Part shown: piece after piece, positions 45,768 to 55,249 of the stretch
How positions within the stretch are numbered: the stretch's first letter is position 1
Layout of the letters: every line of letters starts with the position of its first letter
Assembly (NCBI RefSeq): GCF_001552215.1
Contig: NZ_BCQT01000002.1
Span: forward strand, 455,866-519,865
Direction: 5' to 3'
Length of the DNA: 64,000 nucleotides
DNA from: Actinomadura macra NBRC 14102
GTDB lineage: Bacteria; Actinomycetota; Actinomycetes; Streptosporangiales; Streptosporangiaceae
The notes under the pieces: model-generated
The model's database searches: none
Told to the model about the DNA's origin: nothing
What the model saw: only the letters and a program-made list of their open reading frames with translations
Position numbers and translations under genes: made by a program

Positions 45768-46026
45768 CCTTCGCTCCTCGATGGTCGTCCGGTCCTGGTG
45801 AGTGGACTCCGAAGCCGCACGATATTCATCGCCGCTCCTCATCTCTAAGGTGTGGGGATGGTCAACGGCGGGCGGGTGGTCGCGCGACCCCGCGGGACGG
45901 TCTGCCGCTGACCTGCGAGTGTGACGCATAAGCTACCGCCGAGTAGTATTCGGGCCCCGGATGACGTGCGGTTTGTCGCCAGCCTTACGCTGACTGCCAT
46001 CGCCCGTACCCCAGGAGGACGGAACA

Positions 46027-48141
46027 GTGTTCTGGATCACGTTGGTCATTGGACTCGCCGGAACCGCGGTCGCGCTGGCGCTCGCCGGACGGCGGGTGCA
46101 GTTCCTCTACGCCATCGCCAAGAGCGGACAGCCCGACCCCGAACGGGTCCTCCAGGTCAAACGTGACCCGAAGGCCGACATCGAAGGCCAGGTCACCGAA
46201 GTTCTCGGCCAGCGCAAGCTGCTCAAATGGTCGGTCGCGGGCGCCGCGCACGCCGCCGTCATGTGGGCGTTCTTCCTTTTGGCCACCGTCTACCTTGAGG
46301 CGGCCGTCGCCCTGCTGTTCGGGCTCGACAAGCACATCCCGTGGCTACAGACCTGGGGCCCGATCGGCTTCGTCCAGGACACCATCGCCCTCGCCTGCAC
46401 CGCCGGACTGATCACCTTCACCGCGATCCGCGTCAAGAACTCCCCCCAGCGCATCGGCCGCCGATCCCGCTTCAAGGGCTCGCACCTCAGCGGCGCCTGG
46501 ATCACCCTCTTCATGATCTTCAACGTGATCTGGACGATGTTCTTCTTCCGGGGCGTCGAATGGGCCAGCGGCAACCTGGACTACGGCAAGGCCGCCTACT
46601 TCTCCTACGCCGTCGGCCACCTGTTCGACGGGCTGAGCCATGACACCCTCGAAGTGCTGGAGTCCGTCGGCCTGCTGCTGCACATCGCGGTCGCGCTGAT
46701 CTTCCTGGTCTTCGTCGTCCACTCCAAGCACCTGCACATCTTCCTGGCGCCGCTGAACGTCATGTTCAAGCGCCGCCCGGACGGCCTCGGCGCCGTCCAG
46801 CCGATGATGTCGGGCGGCAAGCCGCTGGACTTCGAGGAGGCCGACCCCGACGAGGACGTCTTCGGCCGCGGCAAGATCGAGGACTTCACCTGGAAGGGCT
46901 TCCTCGACATGGCGACCTGCACCGAGTGCGGCCGCTGCCAGTCGCAGTGCCCCGCCTGGAACACCGGCAAGCCCCTGTCGCCGAAGATGGTCGTCCTGGA
47001 ACTGCGCGACCACGCCCTCGCCAAGGCGCCGTACTTCACCGCGTCCGAGGAGCAGCGCGAGAAGTTCACCGACGAGCAGAAGCTCGCCATGCAGGTCGAC
47101 AAGGAACTCGTCGCCGAGGACGGCGTCATCCACCCCGACGTCCTCTGGTCATGCACCAACTGCGGCGCCTGCGTCGAACAGTGCCCGGTCGACATCGAGC
47201 ACATCGACCACATCCTGGACATGCGCCGCTTCCAGGTCATGATCGAGTCCTCGTTCCCGTCCGAGGCCGGCGTCATGCTGAAGAACCTGGAGAACAAGGG
47301 CAACCCGTGGGGCATGTCCGAGACGAAGCGCCTCGACTGGATCGAGGAACTGGACTTCGAGGTCCAGGTCGTCGACGAGAAGCTCCCCGAGGACACCGAG
47401 TACCTCTTCTGGGTCGGCTGCGCCGGCGCCCTGGAGGACCGCGCCAAGAAGACGACCAAGGCCGTCGCCGAACTGCTCCACATCGCCGGCGTGAAGTTCG
47501 CCGTCCTCGGCCCGATGGAGGCGTGCACCGGTGACCCCGCGCGCCGCCTCGGCATGGAGTTCGTCTTCCAGATGCTCGGCCAGCAGAACGTGGAGACGCT
47601 GAACGAGGCGGGCGCCAAGAAGATCGTCGCGACCTGCCCGCACTGCTTCAACACCCTCGCCAACGAGTACCCGCAGATCGGCGGGGAGTACGAGGTCGTC
47701 CACCACACCCAACTGCTCGCGCACCTCGTCGAGGAAGGCAAGCTCACTCCGGTCACCCCGATCGAGGAGAACATCACCTACCACGACCCCTGCTTCCTCG
47801 GCCGCCACAACAAGGTCTACAAGCAGCCGCGCGACATCATGGCCACCGTCCCCGGCATCCGGACGCGCGAAATGCACCGGCACAAGGACCGCGGTTTCTG
47901 CTGCGGCGCCGGCGGCGCGCGGATGTGGATGGAAGAGCGCATCGGCAAGCGCATCAACACCGAGCGCGTCGACGAGGCACTGGAGACCGACCCCGACACC
48001 GTCTCGACGGCCTGCCCGTTCTGCCTCGTCATGCTGGGCGACGCCATCAACGAGAAGAAGAACTCAGGCGACGCCAAGGAGTCGCTGGAGGTAGTCGACG
48101 TCTCCCAACTGCTGATCCGCTCCATCAAGGGGAGCGCGTAG
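46027..48141 (+). CDS. Heterodisulfide-reductase-like Fe-S membrane oxidoreductase
   Basis: 704 residues. The N-terminal half has several transmembrane helices (MFWITLVIGLAGTAVALAL, AAVMWAFFLLATVYLEAAVALLF, WITLFMIFNVIWTMFFF, VGLLLHIAVALIFLVFVV). Two 4Fe-4S clusters follow, CTECGRCQSQCP and CTNCGACVEQCP, then two CCG domains (FWVGCAGALEDRAKK ... CGAGGARMW, with CPHCFNTL and CPFC). Homologues such as mycobacterial Rv0338c pass electrons, probably between ETF/acyl-CoA dehydrogenases and quinone. GTG start with AGGAGG upstream. Confidence 0.9.
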   Translation: MFWITLVIGLAGTAVALALAGRRVQFLYAIAKSGQPDPERVLQVKRDPKADIEGQVTEVLGQRKLLKWSVAGAAHAAVMWAFFLLATVYLEAAVALLFGLDKHIPWLQTWGPIGFVQDTIALACTAGLITFTAIRVKNSPQRIGRRSRFKGSHLSGAWITLFMIFNVIWTMFFFRGVEWASGNLDYGKAAYFSYAVGHLFDGLSHDTLEVLESVGLLLHIAVALIFLVFVVHSKHLHIFLAPLNVMFKRRPDGLGAVQPMMSGGKPLDFEEADPDEDVFGRGKIEDFTWKGFLDMATCTECGRCQSQCPAWNTGKPLSPKMVVLELRDHALAKAPYFTASEEQREKFTDEQKLAMQVDKELVAEDGVIHPDVLWSCTNCGACVEQCPVDIEHIDHILDMRRFQVMIESSFPSEAGVMLKNLENKGNPWGMSETKRLDWIEELDFEVQVVDEKLPEDTEYLFWVGCAGALEDRAKKTTKAVAELLHIAGVKFAVLGPMEACTGDPARRLGMEFVFQMLGQQNVETLNEAGAKKIVATCPHCFNTLANEYPQIGGEYEVVHHTQLLAHLVEEGKLTPVTPIEENITYHDPCFLGRHNKVYKQPRDIMATVPGIRTREMHRHKDRGFCCGAGGARMWMEERIGKRINTERVDEALETDPDTVSTACPFCLVMLGDAINEKKNSGDAKESLEVVDVSQLLIRSIKGSA

Positions 48142-48450
48142 TTCAGCGCAGGGCCCCTGGCGGTCGGGCCTTGACGGCCCCTCCTCCGGCGGGCCCTGCG
48201 GCGATCGCCGCATCGCTTCGGCTCGTCCTAGAGGGCTCGCTACGCGATCAGCTGCTCACAGGCTCGCAACTGCCCTGGCTGAGGTAAGCGGCGCGCGGGG
48301 CAGGGCAGGATGTGCGTGTCTGGGGTGAATTTTCGGGTGTGGCTTTTTGATGATTCCGGGCCATGTGATGCACGGGGTTTTCATGAGAAGTCAAGCGTTC
48401 TGTAGCGGTTCATGGTGCTTTGTAGGGCCCCGGACTGGTATTAACCGGGG
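48142..48450. other. Intergenic region with terminator-like repeat and a leaderless promoter
   Basis: GCAGGGCCC (48148-48156) is repeated inverted as GGGCCCTGC (48191-48199), a possible terminator for the Fe-S gene. TATTAA (48439-48444) sits 6 bp before the ZIP ATG, placing the transcription start at the start codon. No gene is seen. Confidence 0.5.
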
Positions 48451-49206
48451 ATGGCCGTGCTCGTGTCCCTTCTGGCGTTTCTGATGACGCTCACCGGTGG
48501 TCTCGCCGCGATGCGGGTCCGCGACCACCGGCACCTCGTCCTCGGGCTGGCCGGCGGGCTGATGCTGGGCGTCGTGGCGTTCGACCTGATCCCCGAATCG
48601 CTGGAGATGACCCACGACCTCGTCTTCGGCGTCCCCGCGCCGATGATCGGCTTCGCATGCGGGTTCCTGCTGCTGCACGTGGTGGAGCAGGCGGTCGCGA
48701 TTCACCGCGGGCACGAGGGCGAGTACGCCCCGCACGACCACCCCGGCGGCCACTCGCACGGCGGACCACAAGGGAAGGCCGGGCTGCTCGCCGCGTGCGC
48801 GCTCGTCGGGCACAGCCTGGTGGACGGCCTCAGCATCGGCCTCGGCTTCCAGTCCGGGATGGAGACCGGCGTGTTCGTCGCCCTCGCCGTGATCACCCAC
48901 GACTTCGCGGACGGGTTCAACACCTTCACCGCCGCATCGCTGAACCGCGACGACCGCCGTCCCGCCATGCTCCTGCTGCTCGCCGACGCCGCCGCCCCGA
49001 TCGTCGGGGCCGCGCTCACGCTGCTGGTGACCGTCCCGGACGCGGTCCTCGGTCCCTACCTCGGGGTGTTCGGCGGCGTCCTGCTCTACCTCGCCGCCGC
49101 CGAGATCCTGCCCGAGGCGCACAGCGGCCACCCCCGCGTGATGACGCTCTGCGCCACCGGGCTCGGCCTGCTCGCCGTGGTCTTCAGCGTCGGCGTCGCA
49201 GGCTGA
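48451..49206 (+). CDS. ZIP-family metal transporter
   Basis: 251 residues, about eight transmembrane helices. A His-rich loop (EGEYAPHDHPGGHSHGGPQGK, ~90-110) between helices 3 and 4 and the conserved ALVGHSLVDGLSIGLGF and ITHDFADGFNTFTAASLN motifs (metal-binding His/Asp/Glu in helices 4-5) identify a ZIP importer for zinc or a similar divalent ion. Apparently leaderless start at ATG 48451. Confidence 0.9.
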   Translation: MAVLVSLLAFLMTLTGGLAAMRVRDHRHLVLGLAGGLMLGVVAFDLIPESLEMTHDLVFGVPAPMIGFACGFLLLHVVEQAVAIHRGHEGEYAPHDHPGGHSHGGPQGKAGLLAACALVGHSLVDGLSIGLGFQSGMETGVFVALAVITHDFADGFNTFTAASLNRDDRRPAMLLLLADAAAPIVGAALTLLVTVPDAVLGPYLGVFGGVLLYLAAAEILPEAHSGHPRVMTLCATGLGLLAVVFSVGVAG

Positions 49207-49208
49207 CG

Positions 49209-49784
49209 CTAGACCCGGGTCCGATGGAAGTTGAGATACGACCTGGACGGCGTCGGCCCCCGCTGGTCCTGGTACCGCGACCCGTACTTCTCCGACCCGT
49301 ACGGATACTCCGCCGGCGAGCTCGTCCTGAACAGGCACATCTGCCCGATCTTCATCCCCGGCCACAACTTGATCGGCAGCGTCGCCACGTTCGACAGCTC
49401 CAGCGTCACATGCCCCCCGAACCCCGGATCGATCCACCCCGCCGTCGAGTGCGTGAGCAGCCCCAGCCGTCCCAGCGAGCTCTTCCCCTCCAGCCGCGCG
49501 GCCAGATCGTCCGGCAACCCGAACACCTCGTACGTCGACGCGAGCACGAACTCCCCCGGATGCAGCACGAACGCCTCGTCCGCCTCCACCTCCACCAGCC
49601 GCGTCAGATCGCTCTGCTCCACGGCCGGATCGATGTGCGGATACTTGTGGTTCTCGAACACCCGGAAGTACCGGTCCAGCCTCACGTCCACACTGGACGG
49701 CTGGACCATCCCCGGCTCATACGGGTCGATCTTCACTCGCCCGGACTCGAGCTCGAACCTGATGTCGCGATCGGAGAGCAGCAC
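49209..49784 (-). CDS. dcd: dCTP deaminase
   Basis: 191 residues, the normal length. [39 protein letters not shown], and [33 protein letters not shown] with the catalytic Glu. It makes dUTP for dTMP synthesis (some actinobacterial forms also release dUMP). GTG start at 49784 with TAGCTT 4-9 bp upstream and no ribosome site, so probably leaderless. It is followed by the tRNA-Gly on the other strand. Confidence 0.95.
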   Translation of the reverse strand: MLLSDRDIRFELESGRVKIDPYEPGMVQPSSVDVRLDRYFRVFENHKYPHIDPAVEQSDLTRLVEVEADEAFVLHPGEFVLASTYEVFGLPDDLAARLEGKSSLGRLGLLTHSTAGWIDPGFGGHVTLELSNVATLPIKLWPGMKIGQMCLFRTSSPAEYPYGSEKYGSRYQDQRGPTPSRSYLNFHRTRV

Positions 49785-49872
49785 GTCAGAAAAGCTACCG
49801 TCCCCACCACCCGCACGCGCACACCGACTATCCGGTACGATGACCGGGCGGCGGGCACCCACACCGCCCCAC

Positions 49873-49943
49873 GCGGGTGTAGTTCAATGGTAGAACTTCA
49901 GCTTCCCAAGCTGACAGCGCGGGTTCGATTCCCGTCACCCGCT
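49873..49943 (+). tRNA. tRNA-Gly (anticodon CCC)
   Basis: 71 nt. Acceptor stem GCGGGTG/CACCCGC, D arm GTTC/GAAC, anticodon stem TCAGC/GCTGA around loop TTCCCAA (CCC at 49905-49907), T arm with GGTTCGATTCC, discriminator T. No CCA is encoded. The 3' part from the anticodon loop is the att core of the integrated element. Confidence 0.96.
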
Positions 49944-49952
49944 CCCACCACA
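49903..49952 (+). repeat. attL of the AICE (50-bp core)
   Basis: Identical to 61343-61392. It starts exactly at the first base of the anticodon loop (TTCCCAAGCTGACAGCGCGG...) and runs past the tRNA 3' end. After one mismatch a further 13 bases also match. Confidence 0.95.
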
Positions 49953-49953
49953 A

Positions 49954-49990
49954 AGGCCCAGGCCAGTGACCTATCACTGACGCTGGGCCT
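49954..49990. terminator. Bidirectional hairpin after tRNA-Gly
   Basis: AGGCCCAG (49954-49961) pairs with CTGGGCCT (49983-49990). CAGTGA/TCACTG extends the stem inside. TTTCGC follows on the plus strand. It lies between the tRNA and the integrase stop and can serve both. Similar CTGGGCCT hairpins follow the other att copies. Confidence 0.75.
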
Positions 49991-50016
49991 TTCGCGTTCA
50001 TCGCCCGCCGTGCCCG

Positions 50017-51198
50017 CTACGTGCCCGATGTCTCGCCGGAGCCTCCCGGCCCCTTCCGGCGCTTCTCGGCCTTCTTCGCCTTCTTGAGTTCGCGCGCGGC
50101 CATCTTCCCGAGCGTGGAAGCGATCTCCCGATCACGCTCCCGCCGCGCGTGCAAGTAGACCTGCGCTGCCCGCGTGGACGAGTGGCCCATCCGGCTCATC
50201 ATCTCGGCCAGTGAAGCACCCGACTCGGCCGCGAACGTGTTACCGGTGTGCCGAAGGTCATGCACATGGATCTCCCCGACCTCCAACTCCGCCTTCTCCA
50301 GTGCCCGCGCCCAAGGCTTGGAGAAGTTGCTGCGCCGGAGCTGACCGCCCCGGACACCGACGAACACGAACCCGGCCGAGCCTGGTTGGGCGTACTCGTT
50401 CAGGTGCCTCCGCAGGTCCGGGATGATCAGATCAGGGATCACGACCTTCCGCCGGCTGGCCTCCGACTTGGGCGTTCCTTTCACCAGGGGACCCAACTCG
50501 TACACGGTTTCGTCCACGCGGACCGTTGCCGCGTCCAGATCGAGGTTCTTGCGCCGGAGACCCGCCAGCTCGCCCCAACGCAGATTGCCGAAAGTCGCGA
50601 GGAGCACCAGGGCCCGGTAGCGAGGGGCGATCGCCTCAGCGATCCGAAAGACCTCGGCCACGCTCAGTACTGGCCGTTCTGGGCTCGACTCCCGATCGGC
50701 GCCAGGGATCTGACACGGGTTCTCCTTGATGCGCTTGTCTTGCACTGCCGTGTTGAGGACCGCCCGGAGGAGCCGGTACGCCTTGGCCACCGTCACCGGC
50801 CCGAAGGATGGTTTGCTCTTTGGACCCGCCTTAAGACGGGACGCCCGCCACCTCCGAACATCCTCCAGACGGACGTCACTGATGTGCGTCTCTCCGAACG
50901 TCGGGTTGAGGTGGAGGCGCAACAGCAGTTCGTAGAGCTGGACCGTCTTCGGGCTCAACTCCCGTTCTTCGACCCAATCGGCCGCGTAGACGGCGAACGG
51001 GATGGCACCGGCCGCAGGGTCGAACCAGTCACCCCGCTTGAGGTCCGCCTCTTTGAGGGTGAGCCACTGTTCCGCGTCCTTCTTGCGGGGGAAGGTGTGC
51101 GGAGCGTTGTGATCTCTGCCGTCTGGTCCCGGGTAACGGGCTTGCCAGCGTCCGGAGGGAAGTTGCCGAACGCGCCCGAAGCGTCGCTTGCCAGCCAT
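50017..51198 (-). CDS. int: Tyrosine-family site-specific integrase of the AICE
   Basis: 393 residues. SAM-like core-binding domain (~65-160), then the catalytic domain with R207 (FGNLRWGEL), H313-x-x-R316 (VHDLRHTG), H339 (MGHSS) and nucleophile Y348 (AAQVYLHA). It integrates and, with Xis, excises the element at the tRNA-Gly att site 70-100 bp from its stop. Its ATG overlaps the xis stop (TGATG). A second, truncated copy lies at 62651. Confidence 0.96.
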   Translation of the reverse strand: MAGKRRFGRVRQLPSGRWQARYPGPDGRDHNAPHTFPRKKDAEQWLTLKEADLKRGDWFDPAAGAIPFAVYAADWVEERELSPKTVQLYELLLRLHLNPTFGETHISDVRLEDVRRWRASRLKAGPKSKPSFGPVTVAKAYRLLRAVLNTAVQDKRIKENPCQIPGADRESSPERPVLSVAEVFRIAEAIAPRYRALVLLATFGNLRWGELAGLRRKNLDLDAATVRVDETVYELGPLVKGTPKSEASRRKVVIPDLIIPDLRRHLNEYAQPGSAGFVFVGVRGGQLRRSNFSKPWARALEKAELEVGEIHVHDLRHTGNTFAAESGASLAEMMSRMGHSSTRAAQVYLHARRERDREIASTLGKMAARELKKAKKAEKRRKGPGGSGETSGT

Positions 51199-51446
51199 CA
51201 GGCAGCCCTCCTTGCGTGCTTGCCGCGAAGAGTGATCGGCTCGACGAGACCGGCCGCGATGAACTCTCGGAGCGCGGATTCGGGGATACGGACGAACCGC
51301 CCGACCTTGACGAAGCGGATGCGCCGTTCCTCCACCAGACGCCGGGGGAAGCGCGGAGTGGTGTTGAGCACCCCAGCCGCTTGGGTGTAGGTCAGGAGAC
51401 GGTCATCAGGGTCGAGGTCCGTCAAGTTCTTACGCCTACCGGTCAC
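51198..51446 (-). CDS. xis: Excisionase / MerR-like HTH protein
   Basis: 82 residues from a GTG overlapping the rep stop (GTGA). The small winged-helix is LLTYTQAAGVLNTTPRFPRRLVEERRIRFVKVGRFVRIPESALREFIAAGLVEPI, typical of AICE excisionases. It directs the integrase toward excision. It is in an operon rep-xis-int as in pSAM2. Confidence 0.88.
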   Translation of the reverse strand: MTGRRKNLTDLDPDDRLLTYTQAAGVLNTTPRFPRRLVEERRIRFVKVGRFVRIPESALREFIAAGLVEPITLRGKHARRAA

Positions 51447-53134
51447 GCTGCCTCCGCAGTTGCCGAAAGATCCGAAGTGGGCTGGGTTGCTTGATCGAGT
51501 TGGGCGTGTCGTGTGAGTCGTTCGGTGATCAGGAGTTGGAGGCGTCGTTCGATGGGCTTGACGTCGGGGTCGGCGGGTCCGGCGCGTTCCCAGACGTAGA
51601 CGGTGTTCGGGTCGGTCGGGTTGATCACGGGGATTCCGGCCTCTGCCAGCCGCGCGAGCACCCAGGCTTTGCGGTCGGCTTTGTGGTCGGCCAGGGTCTT
51701 GCCCGACCACTTGCGCGAGACCAGCACACGGCGCCCGCCGTAACCCAGGTGTTCGCGCCGGTGGGCTTTGCCTTTGCAGAACCCCGGAGCCATCCCCCGC
51801 CGGGGGTTCTTGGGCTGGATGCCGTAGCGCAGCCAGTTCGCGCACGTCGGGGAGCACGGTTCGTAGCGGAGCGTCTCGGCCATCCGGTCGACGTGCTCAC
51901 GCTGCGGACCGGTGTCGGCTCGGTGGCATTCGGCGACGCCCTTGACCAGGTACTTGGTGAGGTAGCCGATCAGCTTTCGGGACTGGGGTGTGTCGGCCAT
52001 GACGCCTTGTGCGTCGATCTGGCGTCCGAACCGCAGCAGATGCAAGGGTTCGGTGTTCTCGTCCTGGCCCAGCTCGTCCAGTGCGTCATCCCAGGTGGGC
52101 AGCACCACGCCGGTTGCCGAGTCGACATAGCCGCCGCTCTCGCCCGCGGCCTGGTCCCAGACCGGCAGCCGATCCCCCTCGTAGACAACCCGATCGGTCG
52201 AGGGCCACCACACCTGGTGATAGGTCGCCGCCACCACCTGACGCAACTCAGTGCGGGAGATGGTTCCGCGGATCGCCATGTGCAGGTGCGGCGCCAACCG
52301 CCGTTGCGGCTCGACGGTCGCGAAGTACTGCACGTCGTAGCCGACGAACCGGCGGAGGTTCTGCACGAACCGGTCCACCAGCTTGGAGAAATGCAGCGCG
52401 TCCCGCGCGGCCCGCGTGTAGTCGTAGGCGGCCGGGTCGACCGGCGTTCCGTCCGAGCGCACCCGCCCATAGGAGTCCAGCGTCAGGGTCAAGAAGATCG
52501 ACGGCCGGAACGTCTTACCGTCACGGCCCCGAAACACCTTCCCCACGGTGCGGGAGTCCACCGGCCGCCGAGGCAGGTCCGGTGCGTCCTGGCGCCGACG
52601 AGTGGACCGGGTCCGCCGGCCCCTGGCATCCTCGCTCGTCTTCAGGGTGCCTCGCACGCCCGAGCGTTCGATCTCCACATCCAGTTCCCGCACCACCCCC
52701 TCCCAGAACTCCACCCCCTCCCCATGCGAGGAACCGATCTCAGCCGCGTGATCACGTTCGGTCTGGGCCCGCGCCCGAAGCCCCATCAGCGCCCGCTGGT
52801 GCGCGTCCGGGTCAGCCCGTGTGATGACGGGTTCTTCGGTCAGGTGCCAGCCCTGGTTGCATTGCACCGCGCGGAGTTTGCGCTTGCGTTCGGCGCACGA
52901 GGGGCAGACGCTTTGGAGGGTGTGGTTGCACGGGACGTAGACCACCTCGGAGTCGCCGGTGGTCAGGTCGACGCGCCGCATGGGGACAGGCCGGATGCAC
53001 ACGCCGTGTTCGACCGCGACCGCCTCCAGCACCCCGCGCGCCAGCGGAGGCAGCGTCTTGACCACCGCACCAGGTTCGGGTTCCGGGCTCTCGGCCGCAG
53101 GCGCATTCGAGCCGTCCAGACAGAGCTGTGTCAT
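51443..53134 (-). CDS. repSA: HUH-type replication initiator (RepSA-like)
   Basis: 563 residues. N-terminal Cys cluster (C69, C77, C80: VPCNHTLQSVCPSCAERKRKL), an FLTLTLDSYGRV beta strand, the metal-binding LAPHLHMAIRG (H283/H285, motif II of rolling-circle Reps) and GYLTKYLVKGV (Y391/Y395, motif III). It nicks the element's origin to start rolling-circle replication after excision. Overlaps the FtsK-like gene upstream and xis downstream by 4 bp each. Confidence 0.9.
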   Translation of the reverse strand: MTQLCLDGSNAPAAESPEPEPGAVVKTLPPLARGVLEAVAVEHGVCIRPVPMRRVDLTTGDSEVVYVPCNHTLQSVCPSCAERKRKLRAVQCNQGWHLTEEPVITRADPDAHQRALMGLRARAQTERDHAAEIGSSHGEGVEFWEGVVRELDVEIERSGVRGTLKTSEDARGRRTRSTRRRQDAPDLPRRPVDSRTVGKVFRGRDGKTFRPSIFLTLTLDSYGRVRSDGTPVDPAAYDYTRAARDALHFSKLVDRFVQNLRRFVGYDVQYFATVEPQRRLAPHLHMAIRGTISRTELRQVVAATYHQVWWPSTDRVVYEGDRLPVWDQAAGESGGYVDSATGVVLPTWDDALDELGQDENTEPLHLLRFGRQIDAQGVMADTPQSRKLIGYLTKYLVKGVAECHRADTGPQREHVDRMAETLRYEPCSPTCANWLRYGIQPKNPRRGMAPGFCKGKAHRREHLGYGGRRVLVSRKWSGKTLADHKADRKAWVLARLAEAGIPVINPTDPNTVYVWERAGPADPDVKPIERRLQLLITERLTRHAQLDQATQPTSDLSATAEAA

Positions 53135-54597
53135 GCCGCCTCCCCGGCGTCCAGCTCCGGCACACCGAGCGTGACCATGGCGCGGATGTCGTCGTCGCCG
53201 ACGTAGGCCGCGCGGACGCGGACCGGGTCGGGTGTGGTCTCCAGCCGGACGAACCCGACCCCGGCGCCGATGTGCGGGATGGATGAGATCTGGTCGGCCA
53301 GGGCGCCCCGGTCGCGGGCACCGTCGCCGAGGATCATGTCGACCTGTTCGTCTTCGTCCAGGCGCAGGGCGATCCGGTCGGGGAACAGGTTGCGCAGGTT
53401 GTTGACCTCTTTGCGTGCGTCCTGCTGTGCGCCGATCACGCAGTACCCCACCGACCGGCCTTGTGAAGTGAGCACGGCCAGGGCTGATTCGGCGCGCTTG
53501 CGCAGGTCGCGTTCGGGGCAGTAGGCGGTCAGGAACGCCAGCTCATCCACCACCACAACCCGGAACGGATGCTCACGCGTCGGGGTGAACGAGCGGGTCA
53601 CGCCCGCGAACCGTTCGGCACGGGCGTTCATGTCCTGCGCCGCCGCCTCCAGCAGCTCGACCATGCCGCCCTTGGGATCATCGCTGTAACGCCCGTACCG
53701 CTCGAACAGCGCCCGCCCGAACGACAGCTCCATCCGCTTGGGGTCGACCGCCCAGACCTCCACCAGCCCGCCCAGCATCAGCGGCAGCACCGCGCGGACG
53801 GTCGACCAGATCACCGACCCCTTCCCCGCCCCCGTCGCACCCGCGATCAGCACATGGGTACCGAGCAGCCGCAACCGCCACGGCGAACCGTCCTCGACCC
53901 GTCCGATCTCCAACGCCGACAGGTCCACCTCGGCAGCGTCCGGGATGGGCAGTGCGGGGATGGGGACGGCGAGGGCGTCACGTCGGACGAACTCCAGCCA
54001 GATCCGTCCCGGACGGTCCCCTTCCCGGACGCGGACCAGGGTGGCGCCGAAGCCGTGCGCGAGGTTGACCGCGACCCGCTCCCAGGCGTCGGGTGCCTGT
54101 CCTTTGAGCATCCGGACCAGCACCCGGTCCGAGGCCGGGCCGCAGCGGACCCGCACCAGCGACGGCAGGTATTCGCGGCCCTTGTGCGTCTTGGTGAGTC
54201 CAGCGGTGACCAGGACGGGTTGCCAGTCACGCCGGTACACCATCGCCAGCCGCCACCGAGCTTGCCCCGGACGAGCCAGGTAGCGGACGAAGGAGGGACG
54301 GTCCACCCCCGCCCACACTCCGACCCCGATCCCGACGAGGACCAGGACGAGGAGGGGGACGGCCCAGCCGTAGCGGACGCCGAGCCAGCCCAGCCCGCCG
54401 GCCACGGTGACCGGGACGATGTTGCGGACCAGGAACACCACCGTCCGCACCAGGCCGCGGACCAGGTTGACGAGCAGGACCAGGCCCTCAGGCATGTGCC
54501 ACACCGGCGGGGCCCATTTGGGTGCGGCGAAGGGGTCGGTCTGTGCTTCGACGGCGACGTTCTCGCCGGGTCCGAGCTTGCGGAACTCCCAGGACAT
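53131..54597 (-). CDS. FtsK/SpoIIIE-type DNA translocase (AICE transfer protein)
   Basis: 488 residues. Two or three transmembrane segments at ~40-100 (VTVAGGLGWLGVRYG, VPLLVLVLVGIGVGVWAG), then the RecA-like motor with Walker A IAGATGAGKGS (~252-261), VWAVDPKRMELSFG, Walker B FRVVVVDELAFL and the GAQQDARKEVNNLRNLF box. Such proteins move double-stranded DNA from mycelium to mycelium (TraSA/TraB type). Position next to rep supports this. The stop overlaps rep. Confidence 0.9.
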   Translation of the reverse strand: MSWEFRKLGPGENVAVEAQTDPFAAPKWAPPVWHMPEGLVLLVNLVRGLVRTVVFLVRNIVPVTVAGGLGWLGVRYGWAVPLLVLVLVGIGVGVWAGVDRPSFVRYLARPGQARWRLAMVYRRDWQPVLVTAGLTKTHKGREYLPSLVRVRCGPASDRVLVRMLKGQAPDAWERVAVNLAHGFGATLVRVREGDRPGRIWLEFVRRDALAVPIPALPIPDAAEVDLSALEIGRVEDGSPWRLRLLGTHVLIAGATGAGKGSVIWSTVRAVLPLMLGGLVEVWAVDPKRMELSFGRALFERYGRYSDDPKGGMVELLEAAAQDMNARAERFAGVTRSFTPTREHPFRVVVVDELAFLTAYCPERDLRKRAESALAVLTSQGRSVGYCVIGAQQDARKEVNNLRNLFPDRIALRLDEDEQVDMILGDGARDRGALADQISSIPHIGAGVGFVRLETTPDPVRVRAAYVGDDDIRAMVTLGVPELDAGEAA

Positions 54598-54683
54598 ACC
54601 CTGGTCACCTCTTCACTTCATGGGATGTGTTGGGGAGAGAAGCGGGGCGGCCGGAGGTACCAGCTCCAGCCGCCCCACCTGAT

Positions 54684-54971
54684 CTAGGCCGCCGCAGCAG
54701 CGGCCGAAGGGCCAGCGGCGTCAGCGGTGGAGGCGAGGGCGTGCAGCCGCTCGCACTCGGCCAGGAAGGTTTGCGCCGCCCTCAGCAGCAGCCGCGCGTT
54801 GTCCACGTCCACCGCCGACACCGCATCACCGCCTGCGCCGGTCACTGCCACCGACAATCCATCGCTGGACAGCGTGAGGATCGGCGCCGCGTCGGTGTAG
54901 GTGCAGCAGCGGATCATCGCGTCCGCCCCCAGGTGCACCGACACCGAGCCCCAGGACGAGCGGGAGGTCAT
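54684..54971 (-). CDS. AICE small protein A (tandem paralogue of the next gene)
   Basis: 95 residues. Contains APILTLSSDGLSVAVTG and DVDNARLLLRAAQTFLAECERLHA, ending in an Ala-rich tail. It resembles the neighbouring protein at 54968 over most of its length (TPLFTVSAGRVLVTLTLPERL ... VEFARSLAEQAAAYAVEVERLY), so the two look like diverged tandem duplicates. Function unknown. The start overlaps that gene's stop by 4 bp. Confidence 0.65.
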   Translation of the reverse strand: MTSRSSWGSVSVHLGADAMIRCCTYTDAAPILTLSSDGLSVAVTGAGGDAVSAVDVDNARLLLRAAQTFLAECERLHALASTADAAGPSAAAAAA

Positions 54972-55249
54972 GCTGCCCCCTTCCCGACCGTCCGGCCCGA
55001 GGGGCGACGACCGGAGCGGTACAGCCGCTCGACCTCCACCGCGTACGCCGCCGCCTGCTCGGCCAGTGACCGCGCGAACTCCACATCACCGGCGTGCAGC
55101 CGCTCCGGCAGCGTCAGAGTGACCAGCACCCGGCCCGCCGACACCGTGAACAACGGCGTCCGCGAACGGAACGCCCGGAACTCCGAGGTTGCGGTGGAGT
55201 CGATCGGCAGCGACAGCGCCGAGGTCCGCCCGCCCGTCCCGCGCGCCAT
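54968..55249 (-). CDS. AICE small protein B (tandem paralogue of A)
   Basis: 93 residues from ATG 55249 (or GTG 55252, both coupling to the pra stop by TGATG/GTGA overlap). Beta-rich N-terminus then a helix DVEFARSLAEQAAAYAVEVERLYRSG, and a basic tail. It pairs with the paralogue downstream. No motif is recognised. Conserved in AICE transfer operons in my recollection, without an assigned role. Confidence 0.65.
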   Translation of the reverse strand: MARGTGGRTSALSLPIDSTATSEFRAFRSRTPLFTVSAGRVLVTLTLPERLHAGDVEFARSLAEQAAAYAVEVERLYRSGRRPSGRTVGKGAA

